From Planctomycetota bacterium (lineage in GTDB: Bacteria; Planctomycetota; Planctomycetia; Pirellulales; PLA5), in contig JAJDEG010000123.1 of the NCBI GenBank assembly GCA_029259895.1, positions 1-52,027 on the forward strand: a DNA stretch of 52,027 bases, in the 5' to 3' direction. The position numbers were made by a program, and so were the translations under genes. Of the stretch, positions 30,116 through 37,438 are shown piece after piece. The notes under the pieces are model-generated. The model had not been told where the DNA came from. It made no database searches and saw nothing but the letters and a program-made list of their open reading frames with translations. Position 1 is the first letter of the stretch. Each line of letters opens with the position of its first letter.

Positions 30116-31228
30116 CTACAGCAGATTAACGACCTTGTCGGCCAGACCCTTTTCGCCCAACACGACGTTGAGCTTCGACGCCGTGGCGATCTTCTCGAGG
30201 ACTTCCAGTTCCTTGAGCCGCATCAGCGTCGGACTTTCGGCCAGCAGCCGGGCCGTGTTGGCCTGGCTGCGCATGGCGGCCGTTTCCTCGCGACGGGCGA
30301 TGAGGTTCGCCTCGGCGACCTTCTTGGCCTCCGTGACGCGGTTCATCAGGTCCTTCATTTCGCCCGGCAGGATCACGTCGCGGATGCCGACCGAGATCAG
30401 TTCGATGCCGAGCGCGTGCGCCCGGCCGCGAACCGCTTCGGCTAACTCCGCCGCGACTGCGTCCTTGTCGACGAGGAAGGCGTCCAACTCGCGAGCGCCG
30501 ATCACCGCCCGCAAGGCAAGCTGCGCCTCGCGGTACAGCGCCTGCTGAGCGTTCTCGGCGACCGTCACGGCCAACCGCGCGTCGACGACGCGGTAGTTCA
30601 CCACGGCGTTGACGCGAAGCGTGACCTTGTCGGCCGTCATGATGTCCTGGCCCGCGATGTCGATCACCGCTTCACGCATGTCCTCCTGGACGAACGTGAC
30701 TTGCGCCACGTTCTTCCAGAAGGCGTAGCGGCCCGGCGGCAGCGTCTCGACGTAGCGGCCGTCGATGAGCAGCACGCCCTGATGGTGCGGCTCGACCGTG
30801 CCGATCTCCAGCACGCGGTCCGCCATCGACGAACGCGTGATCGTCTGCAGCGCGTTGTGCTCGAACCGCACGCGACGCGCGTCGACCACTTCGGACTTCA
30901 CCTCGCGGACGCCGGTCCAATACGCATACAAGCCCGGCGGCAGCACGTGACTGAAGCGGCCGTCGATCCACACGAGCGCGCGCTCGTTGTCCTTCAGGTC
31001 GAGCACGGTCGCGCGGCCCGCCAACGCGCTCGACTTGACGATCACGTCGAGCTTCACATGGACGAACCACGGATCGCGCTGCGACACGACTTCCACGCGG
31101 AGCTTGCCGAGCGGGTCGAACATCCAGTAGCAGCCCGGCGCGACGAGTCCGACGAACTCGTCGTCGCGGAACCGCAGGCCGATCTCGTAGCTGCGAATCG
31201 TGATGCGGTGGAACAACATGAAATACAT
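30116..31228 (-). CDS. Slipin/SPFH domain protein
   Basis: 370 aa; GQDIMTADKVTLRVNAVVNYRVVDARLAVTVAENAQQALYREAQLALRAVIGARELDAFL, SVGIRDVILPGEMKDLMNRVTEAKKVAEANLIARREE. Confidence 0.92.
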   Translation of the reverse strand: MYFMLFHRITIRSYEIGLRFRDDEFVGLVAPGCYWMFDPLGKLRVEVVSQRDPWFVHVKLDVIVKSSALAGRATVLDLKDNERALVWIDGRFSHVLPPGLYAYWTGVREVKSEVVDARRVRFEHNALQTITRSSMADRVLEIGTVEPHHQGVLLIDGRYVETLPPGRYAFWKNVAQVTFVQEDMREAVIDIAGQDIMTADKVTLRVNAVVNYRVVDARLAVTVAENAQQALYREAQLALRAVIGARELDAFLVDKDAVAAELAEAVRGRAHALGIELISVGIRDVILPGEMKDLMNRVTEAKKVAEANLIARREETAAMRSQANTARLLAESPTLMRLKELEVLEKIATASKLNVVLGEKGLADKVVNLL

Positions 31229-31721
31229 TGATCGGTCTCCTTCTTTCTCGATTTTTTTCTATCTGCTCAGCTACTATCTGTCACACGCGTCACCGTGGTT
31301 GCAGAAGGAGTACGACATTCGCGGCAACGCGCTGGTTCACAAAAAATGCCCGCGGGCGATGAATCGTGTTCGCCGGTCGCGCGAGTTCGTGCGGAGTGCG
31401 GTTGAGCATCGCGGCGACTGGTGGTCGAGCGGCTTGGCGGCGAGCGTTGCAAGAAGCAATTGCTTCCCGCGCAACTCGGCGCTTGGCCGACTTTTCCGGC
31501 AGTGCAGCGACGCGGTATCCGCGCACTTCAGGGCACTACGCTCGTGCTGCCGTTGGCGAACGCGCACAACGCCTCGACGCAACGCACGCGCCAGTTCACA
31601 ACTGGCACGGCGTCGGTTTCGTCGTTCGCACGCGCCGCCGCCGGCTGACCTGCAAATCGTTCATCGCCGTTGGGCGACGGTTCGTGCTTTTGGGGCACGT
31701 GGAGCCGATGGTTCGCATCGG

Positions 31722-31794
31722 CGAGTGGTGCGGGATTCGAACCCACTACAGCCAGATTCATGGTCTGGTGCTCTATCCACTGAGCTAACCACAG
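31722..31794 (-). tRNA. tRNA-Met (CAT), positions 1:72 and 2:71 mismatched
   Basis: Manual cloverleaf; anticodon loop CCATGAA, T-arm GTGGG-TTCGAAT-CCCGC. Confidence 0.8.
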
Positions 31795-31949
31795 GGGGTG
31801 CATCGCGGCCTTCGTCATATTCCACTCGCGGAACACGAATCGCTAACCGTCCGTAGATCGGAGCGACGCGCGCCGCTGGCCCAGCCGCGAAATACCTTGC
31901 TTGAAAATCGTTGCGTGATGTCGGCACGTTAGCACCGCACCACGCAAAA

Positions 31950-32021
31950 AGACGCCGGTGGGAGTCGAACCCACTTTGAACCGCTTTGCAGGCGGTCGCC
32001 TCGCCGTCTGGCTCCAGCGTC
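31950..32021 (-). tRNA. tRNA-Cys (GCA)
   Basis: Acceptor GACGCTG/CGGCGTC; loop CTGCAAA; T-arm GTGGG-TTCGACT-CCCAC; G at position 8. Confidence 0.85.
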
Positions 32022-32095
32022 GTGACCTCGCTCGCCGTTACCGGTGAGCGAGGATAGCTTTCATTCTCTAAAAGTAGTGGTCGCGATTGACGCCA

Positions 32096-32263
32096 TCAAA
32101 AACGGCCTGCCTTCATGCAGCACTTCTTGAATCGCTTGCCGCTGCCGCACGGACACATGTCGTTTCGGCCGAGCTTTTCTTCGAGTTGCTTGTCGCCATG
32201 TACGATTCGCACGCCGCGCTTGACGTGCGTTTCGGATGGGAGGCCCTTACGCCGTTTACTCAT
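32096..32263 (-). CDS. Small SEC-C motif (SecA C-terminal-like zinc-binding) protein
   Basis: [55 protein letters not shown]; longer ORF start would overlap a tRNA. Confidence 0.75.
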   Translation of the reverse strand: MSKRRKGLPSETHVKRGVRIVHGDKQLEEKLGRNDMCPCGSGKRFKKCCMKAGRF

Positions 32264-32350
32264 CGTCTCGAAAGCAGGACTGATCTTCTTGTTCGACCTC
32301 GCACATGGCACACCTCCATCGTGGAAAACCTCGTTGCTTCCAACAATCAG

Positions 32351-32424
32351 CGTCCTCGCCAGGAGTCGAACCTGGCCCTCGACCTTCGCAGGGTCGCGTG
32401 CAACATCCGGCACACCCCGAGGAC
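32351..32424 (-). tRNA. tRNA-Arg-like (GCG), non-canonical (G8, no A14)
   Basis: Acceptor GTCCTCG/CGAGGAC; loop CTGCGAA; T-arm CCAGG-TTCGACT-CCTGG. Confidence 0.8.
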
Positions 32425-32514
32425 TTGAACAGGGGTTGGGGGTCGGGGACTAGGGGCTGGGAAAACGCGACAACGTTCTATGCCCTCCCGCCTCTGGCCT
32501 CCGGCCTGCTCGAG

Positions 32515-32585
32515 CGCCTCGCCGAGGAGTCGAACCTCGTCTTGCAGTTTCGAAGACTGCCGTGCGTCCATCACACTCGCAAGGC
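32515..32585 (-). tRNA. tRNA-Arg-like (TCG), non-canonical (G8)
   Basis: Acceptor GCCTTGC/GCGAGGC; loop CTTCGAA; T-arm CGAGG-TTCGACT-CCTCG. Confidence 0.8.
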
Positions 32586-32975
32586 CGACCACCGTTGCCG
32601 CGGGCATCGCCGTCGACGACGAGCAACTGCGGCGACTTGATGCTCGTCGACGTAGACAATCCTTCCCGGCTCGTAGGTTCGCTGCATTTGAACGGGCACA
32701 CCGGCGTCGCGCACCGCGGCGACTAGCTCCCACATCGTCGCGATCATCCGCCGCGAACCGCAGCGAAACCAGAACAGCGCTCGCCAACCGTGGCCGCCGA
32801 GATCCGGCATGTGCAGATGTTCGCCGAACCAGTCAAGCGTCTCGCCAATCCAATCGCGCAGGACTTCGTCGACGTGCGCGGACGTTTCGACTTGTCCCGC
32901 CGCCGCGAATATTCCCAGTGGCCGCGCCGTGTTTTCGCACCGCAGCGGCGTTTGAAATCGCAAGTAAGTTTCCAT
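32571..32975 (-). CDS. Hypothetical protein inside the tRNA array
   Basis: METYLRFQTPLRCENTARPLGIFAAAGQVETSAHVDEVLRDWIGETLDWFGEHLHMPDL...; 3' end touches tRNA-Arg(TCG). Confidence 0.5.
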   Translation of the reverse strand: METYLRFQTPLRCENTARPLGIFAAAGQVETSAHVDEVLRDWIGETLDWFGEHLHMPDLGGHGWRALFWFRCGSRRMIATMWELVAAVRDAGVPVQMQRTYEPGRIVYVDEHQVAAVARRRRRCPRQRWSALRV

Positions 32976-33144
32976 CGCATTGGCTTTCGCACTGGCTTTC
33001 GCATTGTCGCGCTTCGCTTCATGACCGAAATGTCGTTGATTCAATTAGACAAAGCCGACGACTGGATTCGCACCAGCATGAGCCGCCGTCTTTCCGTGTT
33101 GCCGTCAAGACCGGCGGTTTTCTACGTCGAGCCACGTCGGCAAG

Positions 33145-33214
33145 CACGAGCGCGAGGATTCGAACCCCGTGCGCCGGCTTTGGAGACCGGCTGCTCTCCC
33201 AGGAGCACACTCGT
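33145..33214 (-). tRNA. tRNA-Trp (CCA), short D-loop
   Basis: Acceptor ACGAGTG/CGCTCGT; loop CTCCAAA; T-arm CGGGG-TTCGAAT-CCTCG; D-loop only ~6 nt. Confidence 0.82.
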
Positions 33215-33256
33215 GTTTCGCTCAACGACAGCCAGCCGCCGGGCGACGCTTCTACA

Positions 33257-33850
33257 TTACGATTGCAGCGGAACATTCCAGTACGTTTCGCTGACGAACT
33301 TCGACCAGCTTTCACTCGCCACGTCGTGCCGGGCGTATAGGGGCTTCCATGTCGGCCGCACCGGCGGCTTGCGCAGCTTCATGCCGGCCTCGCGCGGCGT
33401 GCGGTCGGCCTTGCGGTGGTTGCACGCGATGCACGCCAGCACGCAGTTCGTCCACGACGACGCGCCGCCTTTCGCACGCGGTGTAACGTGGTCGATGGTC
33501 AACTCGCCGCCGCCGGGCTGAGCGCCGCAGTATTGGCAGGTCCAGTGGTCCCGCTTGAATACGTTGCGCCGGCTGAAGCTGACCGCCGCGTCGGGCAACC
33601 GGTCGTACTCGGCCAGCACAATCACCTCCGGCACGCGCAGCCGTCGCCGCACCGCGCGGATGAACGCATCGCCGTCGCGCGGCGCGATCCGCGACCAATC
33701 GGCCCAGGTGTAAAGCTGGTAAGTCTCCGGATCGACCACCCGCGCCGCCTCGTTCCACACCAGCACCAGCGCCCGGGCGACAGTCGCTACGTTCACCGGC
33801 TGCCAGTTGCGGTTGAGGATCAGCGCCGGGCGCTGTAGTGTACGAGTCAT
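33257..33850 (-). CDS. HNH endonuclease family protein
   Basis: MTRTLQRPALILNRNWQPVNVATVARALVLVWNEAARVVD...FKRDHWTCQYCGAQPGGGELTIDHVTPRAKGGASSWTNCVLACIACNHRKADRTP. Confidence 0.92.
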   Translation of the reverse strand: MTRTLQRPALILNRNWQPVNVATVARALVLVWNEAARVVDPETYQLYTWADWSRIAPRDGDAFIRAVRRRLRVPEVIVLAEYDRLPDAAVSFSRRNVFKRDHWTCQYCGAQPGGGELTIDHVTPRAKGGASSWTNCVLACIACNHRKADRTPREAGMKLRKPPVRPTWKPLYARHDVASESWSKFVSETYWNVPLQS

Positions 33851-34281
33851 GGTTCTTGATCCAACTTGGAGTCGCGATTGTGGTTGAAGAGCGAAAAGTT
33901 GACGTTTTTTGGACGGTCCGCAAGGGTCAGCGTCATTCAATTTCGTTGACGGAAAACGAAGCCTGGAAGTATCTTGAATTGCGTGCTTATTTCGGCGAGG
34001 AACCGAACGGATGGTCAGTCGATAAAACACGTGAAGTGGTCCCCGTTGTTTACGGAGAGATCGTTGAAGGCGAGGGAACAATGGTGGAGTTGGATGATGA
34101 CGGCAATGAAACGGTTTGTCGGGCGTACATTGCGTTAAGCGTATTCTGGAACTGCCCACACTGCGGCGAACGGCACAATGTCAGCCTCTACGATAACCCT
34201 ATCGAACAAACGGCCGAGGCATCGAATCCGTCGATCTGGGTTTGTGAACGGGGCGAAGGGCATTCGATTGTTCATTGGTAG
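33838..34281 (+). CDS. Hypothetical protein with a C-x-x-C motif, plus strand within the tRNA array
   Basis: 147 aa, protein-like composition (FWNCPHCGERHNVSLYDNP); N-terminus overlaps the HNH gene start, so the true start may be internal. Confidence 0.5.
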   Translation: MYESWFLIQLGVAIVVEERKVDVFWTVRKGQRHSISLTENEAWKYLELRAYFGEEPNGWSVDKTREVVPVVYGEIVEGEGTMVELDDDGNETVCRAYIALSVFWNCPHCGERHNVSLYDNPIEQTAEASNPSIWVCERGEGHSIVHW

Positions 34282-34332
34282 CCGTTGGATTGCGACGCGC
34301 GCATCCGACGGCGTTCCAATCTGAACATTGAG

Positions 34333-34407
34333 GGTATCTGACCGGACTCGAACCGGTACCTCTTGGTTCACAGCCAAGTGTGCAGAAACCGCTACACCAC
34401 AGACACC
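34333..34407 (-). tRNA. tRNA-His (GTG) with G-1
   Basis: 8-bp acceptor GGTGTCTG/CAGATACC; loop CTGTGAA. Confidence 0.93.
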
Positions 34408-34499
34408 ACATCAGGCTATAGGCTGTAGGCTGTAGGTCAGAGAAGGCGTGCGTCTGCAACCTAAAATCCTACGGCCTACAGCCTCCGGCCTATTCTCAG

Positions 34500-34586
34500 C
34501 GGAAAGCAAGGGAGTCGAACCCTCATCTCGACGAGCGAGAACCGCGTTAGCACCGCGGCCCGGCCAACCGTATCCGGCTACCTTCC
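34500..34586 (-). tRNA. tRNA-Ser (GCT), class II
   Basis: Acceptor GGAAGGT/GCTTTCC; loop GTGCTAA; ~17-nt variable arm. Confidence 0.9.
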
Positions 34587-34626
34587 GAGTTCGGCCGTAG
34601 GGGTTTAGGCTTTAGGTATTTAGGGA

Positions 34627-34989
34627 ATGAGTATGCGAGACCATACGAAACTTCGGGCGTTCGAATTGGCGGATCGGCTCGCAATCGCGGTCTACAGGTC
34701 CACGGCGACGTTTCCTCGTGAGGAGCAGTTCGGCCTCACTTCGCAAATGCGCCGCGCGGCGGTTTCTGTCCCTTCCAACATCGTTGAAGGATGTGCGAGA
34801 GACTCCAGATCGGACTATGTCCGGTTTCTGGGTATCGCGTTCGGTTCCCTTCGAGAGTTGGATTACCAAGCGTCGCTCGCTCATCGCCTCGGCTATCTTG
34901 CCGGTTACGAATCGCTCGCGGCGCTCATGACCGAAACGTCCAAAGTTCTCGCTGCGTTGATCCGCTCTCTTCGTTCTCCCAAAACCTAA
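34627..34989 (+). CDS. Four-helix bundle protein (23S rRNA intervening-sequence/S23 family)
   Basis: LRAFELADRLAIAVYRSTATFPREEQFGLTSQMRRAAVSVPSNIVEGCARDSRSDYVRFLGIAFGSLRELDYQASLAHRLGYL. Confidence 0.93.
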   Translation: MSMRDHTKLRAFELADRLAIAVYRSTATFPREEQFGLTSQMRRAAVSVPSNIVEGCARDSRSDYVRFLGIAFGSLRELDYQASLAHRLGYLAGYESLAALMTETSKVLAALIRSLRSPKT

Positions 34990-35025
34990 CTGCCTAAACT
35001 CCTACAGCCTAAACTCCTACCGCAG

Positions 35026-35096
35026 TGGACCGCCGGGGAGTCGAACCCCGATCCCCTGGTTGCAAGCCAGGTATCTTTCCGTTGGACGAGCAGCCC
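35026..35096 (-). tRNA. tRNA-Ala (TGC)
   Basis: Acceptor GGGCTGC/GCGGTCC with G3:U70; loop CTTGCAA. Confidence 0.92.
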
Positions 35097-35112
35097 GATT
35101 CTTCTGCTTCAA

Positions 35113-35183
35113 GGGTTCGTCCGGGAACTGAACCCGGCCTTCCGCCTTACCACGGCGGCGTGCAGCCGAAACACCTACAGACC
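35113..35183 (-). tRNA. tRNA-Thr-like (GGT), degenerate (A8, C4xA69, T-loop TTCAGTT)
   Basis: Stem CCGCC/GGCGG with loop GTGGTAA; T-stem CCGGG/CCCGG. Confidence 0.7.
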
Positions 35184-35193
35184 GTTCTTCGAG

Positions 35194-35266
35194 TGATCCC
35201 GGATGGAGTCGAACCATCGCTCTCCTGCTTGTCACGCAGGCGTCTTCGCCGTTGGACCACGGGATC
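35194..35266 (-). tRNA. tRNA-Val (GAC)
   Basis: Acceptor GATCCCG/CGGGATC; loop GTGACAA; T-arm GATGG-TTCGACT-CCATC. Confidence 0.87.
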
Positions 35267-35275
35267 AGATACAAG

Positions 35276-35351
35276 TGACCGGAGTGGGCGTCGAACCCAC
35301 AAAATCACGAGGCTCTCGACCTCGTCGCTTTACCAGTTTGCGTACCCGGTC
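35276..35351 (-). tRNA. tRNA-Leu-like (GAG), no long variable arm, C33
   Basis: Acceptor GACCGGG/TCCGGTC; loop TCGAGAG; T-arm GTGGG-TTCGACG-CCCAC; variable ~7 nt. Confidence 0.8.
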
Positions 35352-35443
35352 GGAACACGCCGGAGGCTGTAGACGGGAGGCCGGAGGAAAACTCGCAATT
35401 GCGTTCCTCAAGTCTCCGGCCTCAAGCCTCGCGTCTCTTCAAG

Positions 35444-35512
35444 TGGCAGGCTCGGGTGTCGCACCCGACGGTCCGGGCTTATGAGGCCCAGTTGAGCACT
35501 GGCTCGCCTGCG
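35444..35512 (-). tRNA. tRNA-Met-like (CAT), aberrant (1:72 mismatch, minimal D-loop, T-loop TGCGACA)
   Basis: CGCAGGC/GCCTGCC; loop CTCATAA. Confidence 0.65.
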
Positions 35513-35516
35513 TCGT

Positions 35517-35625
35517 GGGAGGCTTGAGGGATGAGGCTTGAGGCGAGAGGAATGCAGTACAGCGTCTTCCTCAAGTCTCAAGTCTCAAGTCTCAAGCCTC
35601 ACGCCTCACGCCTCACGCCTTTTGC
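35517..35625. repeat. Hairpin-forming spacer repeat between tRNAs (GAGGCTTGAGG.../...CCTCAAGCCTCACGCC)
   Basis: Inverted arms with repeated GGCTTGAG / CTCAAGCC / CTCACGCC units; similar at 34416-34497, 35352-35440, 35722-35808, 35885-35978. Confidence 0.75.
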
Positions 35626-35627
35626 AG

Positions 35628-35714
35628 TGGGTCGTGAAGGAATTGAACCTCTCGTCGTCCACCTCACTTGTTTGCTGACAACGGCTTTACAGGCCGCCGT
35701 GAGGAACACGACCC
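35628..35714 (-). tRNA. tRNA-Tyr-like (GTA) with no recognisable D-arm and long variable region
   Basis: Acceptor GGGTCGT(G)/(C)ACGACCC; GCGGC-CTGTAAA-GCCGT; variable GTTGTC...GACGAC; T-loop TTCAATT. Confidence 0.7.
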
Positions 35715-35809
35715 GGAGGAGCTTTGAGTCCTGAGGTTTGAGGCGTGAGGGTTATAGAACCAACGGGCGATGCCTTCGGAACCTCAAGCCTCGTCCCTCA
35801 AGCCTCCAG

Positions 35810-35883
35810 TGGCACAGGCGGGAGTCGAACCCGCAGTCACCAAGGTTTGAGCTTGGCCGCTTTGCCGGTTTGCGTACCGTGCC
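35810..35883 (-). tRNA. tRNA-Leu-like (CAA), short variable arm
   Basis: Acceptor GGCACGG/CTGTGCC; CCAAG-CTCAAAC-CTTGG; variable TGACT. Confidence 0.85.
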
Positions 35884-35981
35884 GTGGGAAGGCGCGAGGC
35901 TTGAGGCATGGGGCGTGAGGATCGTGCTGATTTCCATTTCCTCCTCAAGCCTCATCCCTCGAGCCTCAAGCCTACTCCCAG

Positions 35982-36056
35982 CGTCCCCGACGGGATTTGA
36001 ACCCGTGACCTCCACCGTGACAGGGTGGCGAGCACTCCAGGCTGCTCCACGAGGAC
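35982..36056 (-). tRNA. tRNA-Asp (GTC)
   Basis: Acceptor GTCCTCG/CGGGGAC; CCACC-CTGTCAC-GGTGG; T-loop TTCAAAT. Confidence 0.94.
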
Positions 36057-36071
36057 GATTCAATTTTGCAG

Positions 36072-36145
36072 TGGCTCAGGTGGGACTCGAACCCACAGCA
36101 TCTCTCGTTCTAAGCGAGAGTGGTCTGCCGATTGCCTACCGAGCC
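36072..36145 (-). tRNA. tRNA-Leu-like (TAG), short variable arm
   Basis: Acceptor GGCTCGG/CTGAGCC; CTCTCG-CTTAGAA-CGAGAG; variable ATGCT. Confidence 0.85.
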
Positions 36146-36155
36146 GAAAGGTCAG

Positions 36156-36229
36156 TGCCCAGGGCCGGAGTCGAACCGGCAACCGCGTGGGTTTAAGCCG
36201 CGCCGCTCTACCGATTGGCGTACCTGGGC
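36156..36229 (-). tRNA. tRNA-Leu-like (TAA), short variable arm
   Basis: Acceptor GCCCAGG/CCTGGGC; CGCGG-CTTAAAC-CCACG (one mismatch). Confidence 0.83.
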
Positions 36230-36232
36230 GAG

Positions 36233-36304
36233 TGGTCCCGGATGGACTCGAACCATCGTTTCCTGGGTGTAGGCCAGGAGTCGTTGCCGCTGGACCACGG
36301 GACT
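36233..36304 (-). tRNA. tRNA-Val (TAC), 1:72 mismatch, C33
   Basis: AGTCCCG/CGGGACC; CCTGG-CCTACAC-CCAGG. Confidence 0.8.
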
Positions 36305-36325
36305 GTTTGCATGATCGAGTCGAAG

Positions 36326-36400
36326 TTCCGGGGGTTGGAATCGAACCAACGGCTTTCTGATTCAGAGTCAGGCGTCACTACCAGCAGCAACTGCCCCGGA
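36326..36400 (-). tRNA. tRNA-Gln (CTG)
   Basis: TCCGGGG/CCCCGGA; loop CTCTGAA; C at position 8. Confidence 0.85.
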
Positions 36401-36436
36401 ATGCTGTTCGTGCTGACATGACTCGTCGCACGAAGG

Positions 36437-36507
36437 CTCGGGGAGATGGATTCGAACCACCACTGCCTGGTTCAAAGCCAGGCGGCCTGCCGTTAGCCGA
36501 TCCCCGA
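36437..36507 (-). tRNA. tRNA-Gln (TTG)
   Basis: TCGGGGA/TCCCCGA; CCTGG-CTTTGAA-CCAGG. Confidence 0.94.
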
Positions 36508-36517
36508 ATATCGTGAA

Positions 36518-36589
36518 AGTGCCCTGCGAGAGTCGAACTCGCCTGTCCAGCTTGGAAGGCTGGCGCCTCTGCCGCTCGGCCAAGGGCAC
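36518..36589 (-). tRNA. tRNA-Gly (TCC)
   Basis: GTGCCCT/AGGGCAC; CCAGC-CTTCCAA-GCTGG. Confidence 0.94.
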
Positions 36590-36609
36590 GTCACTACGAA
36601 AGCTAGAGG

Positions 36610-36693
36610 CGGAAGGAGAGGGAGTCGAACCCTCAAGGCTCATCGCTCGACTGTTTTCGAAACAGTTGCCGTCGCCCATCGGCTTGCCCTTCC
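36610..36693 (-). tRNA. tRNA-Ser (CGA), class II
   Basis: GGAAGGG/TCCTTCC; ACTGT-TTCGAAA-ACAGT; ~15-nt variable arm; C8. Confidence 0.88.
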
Positions 36694-36707
36694 GTATTCA
36701 TCAAAAG

Positions 36708-36782
36708 CTGCGGCGGCAGGAATCGAACCTGCGACTGGGCGCTTAACAGGCGCCTGCCGGTACCAGCACCGGCCCCACCGCA
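36708..36782 (-). tRNA. tRNA-Asn (GTT)
   Basis: TGCGGTG/CGCCGCA; GGCGC-CTGTTAA-GCGCC; G8. Confidence 0.87.
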
Positions 36783-36788
36783 ATCGAG

Positions 36789-36863
36789 TCGGCGTAGTTG
36801 GATTCGAACCAACGATCTCCTGCTCCCGAAGCAGGCGGATTTGCCAGGCTATCCCATACGCCG
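36789..36863 (-). tRNA. tRNA-Pro (CGG)
   Basis: CGGCGTA/TACGCCG; CCTGC-TTCGGGA-GCAGG. Confidence 0.94.
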
Positions 36864-36871
36864 GTCGTCAA

Positions 36872-36942
36872 AGCGCCCAGCGGGAGTCGAACCCGCGCTT
36901 CCGCCTCGGCAAGGCAGCAGGCTGCCGCTACATCATGGGCGC
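36872..36942 (-). tRNA. tRNA-Gly (GCC)
   Basis: GCGCCCA/TGGGCGC; CTGCC-TTGCCGA-GGCGG. Confidence 0.9.
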
Positions 36943-36973
36943 GCTTGGAGAAGTAAATTGTCAAAGAACTGAA

Positions 36974-37045
36974 AGCACTGGGCCGGACTCGAACCGGCGT
37001 TACCGCGTTACGAACGCGGAGTCCTTGCCTCTGGACGACCAGTGC
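36974..37045 (-). tRNA. tRNA-Thr (CGT)
   Basis: GCACTGG/CCAGTGC; CCGCG-TTCGTAA-CGCGG. Confidence 0.94.
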
Positions 37046-37076
37046 TTGCCAACGTCTTGTCGGTGTGACTTATCAG

Positions 37077-37149
37077 TGGGACCAGAAGGACTCGAACCTT
37101 CACCGACCTGGTTAAGAGCCAGGCATGCTGCCGCTAACACTTTGATCCC
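37077..37149 (-). tRNA. tRNA-Lys (CTT)
   Basis: GGGATCA/TGGTCCC; CCTGG-CTCTTAA-CCAGG; A8. Confidence 0.88.
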
Positions 37150-37186
37150 GTTCAATCTCTGCTTGTCGTTTCCGCCTCTCGCGCGA

Positions 37187-37259
37187 TCGGCGCGGAAGGA
37201 GTCGAACCTTCGACCTGTGTCTTATAAGGACACGGCTCTCACCGCTGAGCTACGCGCCG
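37187..37259 (-). tRNA. tRNA-Ile (TAT)
   Basis: CGGCGCG/CGCGCCG; GTGTC-CTTATAA-GACAC. Confidence 0.92.
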
Positions 37260-37287
37260 GCACTGAAGCCAGACCAATCTGGCCGAA

Positions 37288-37359
37288 TGGGGCCGAAGGG
37301 AGTCGAACCCTTACCATTCCGCTTAAAAGGCGGAAGCGCTACCGTTACGCCACGACCCC
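37288..37359 (-). tRNA. tRNA-Lys (TTT)
   Basis: GGGGTCG/CGGCCCC; TCCGC-CTTTTAA-GCGGA. Confidence 0.94.
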
Positions 37360-37438
37360 GAAAATGGATCGGACGTATGCGTTTGAGCCGCGTCGTTTGT
37401 CGCATTGTTGTTCTCCTTGCGTTCTTTGCTCGCGCGAA

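Noticed and set aside
31230-31720. Small ORFs (e.g. 31200..31856 +, 31528..31836 -) left of the first tRNA
   Set aside because: Arg/Ala/Ser-rich, overlapping on both strands and running into tRNA-Met; no support.
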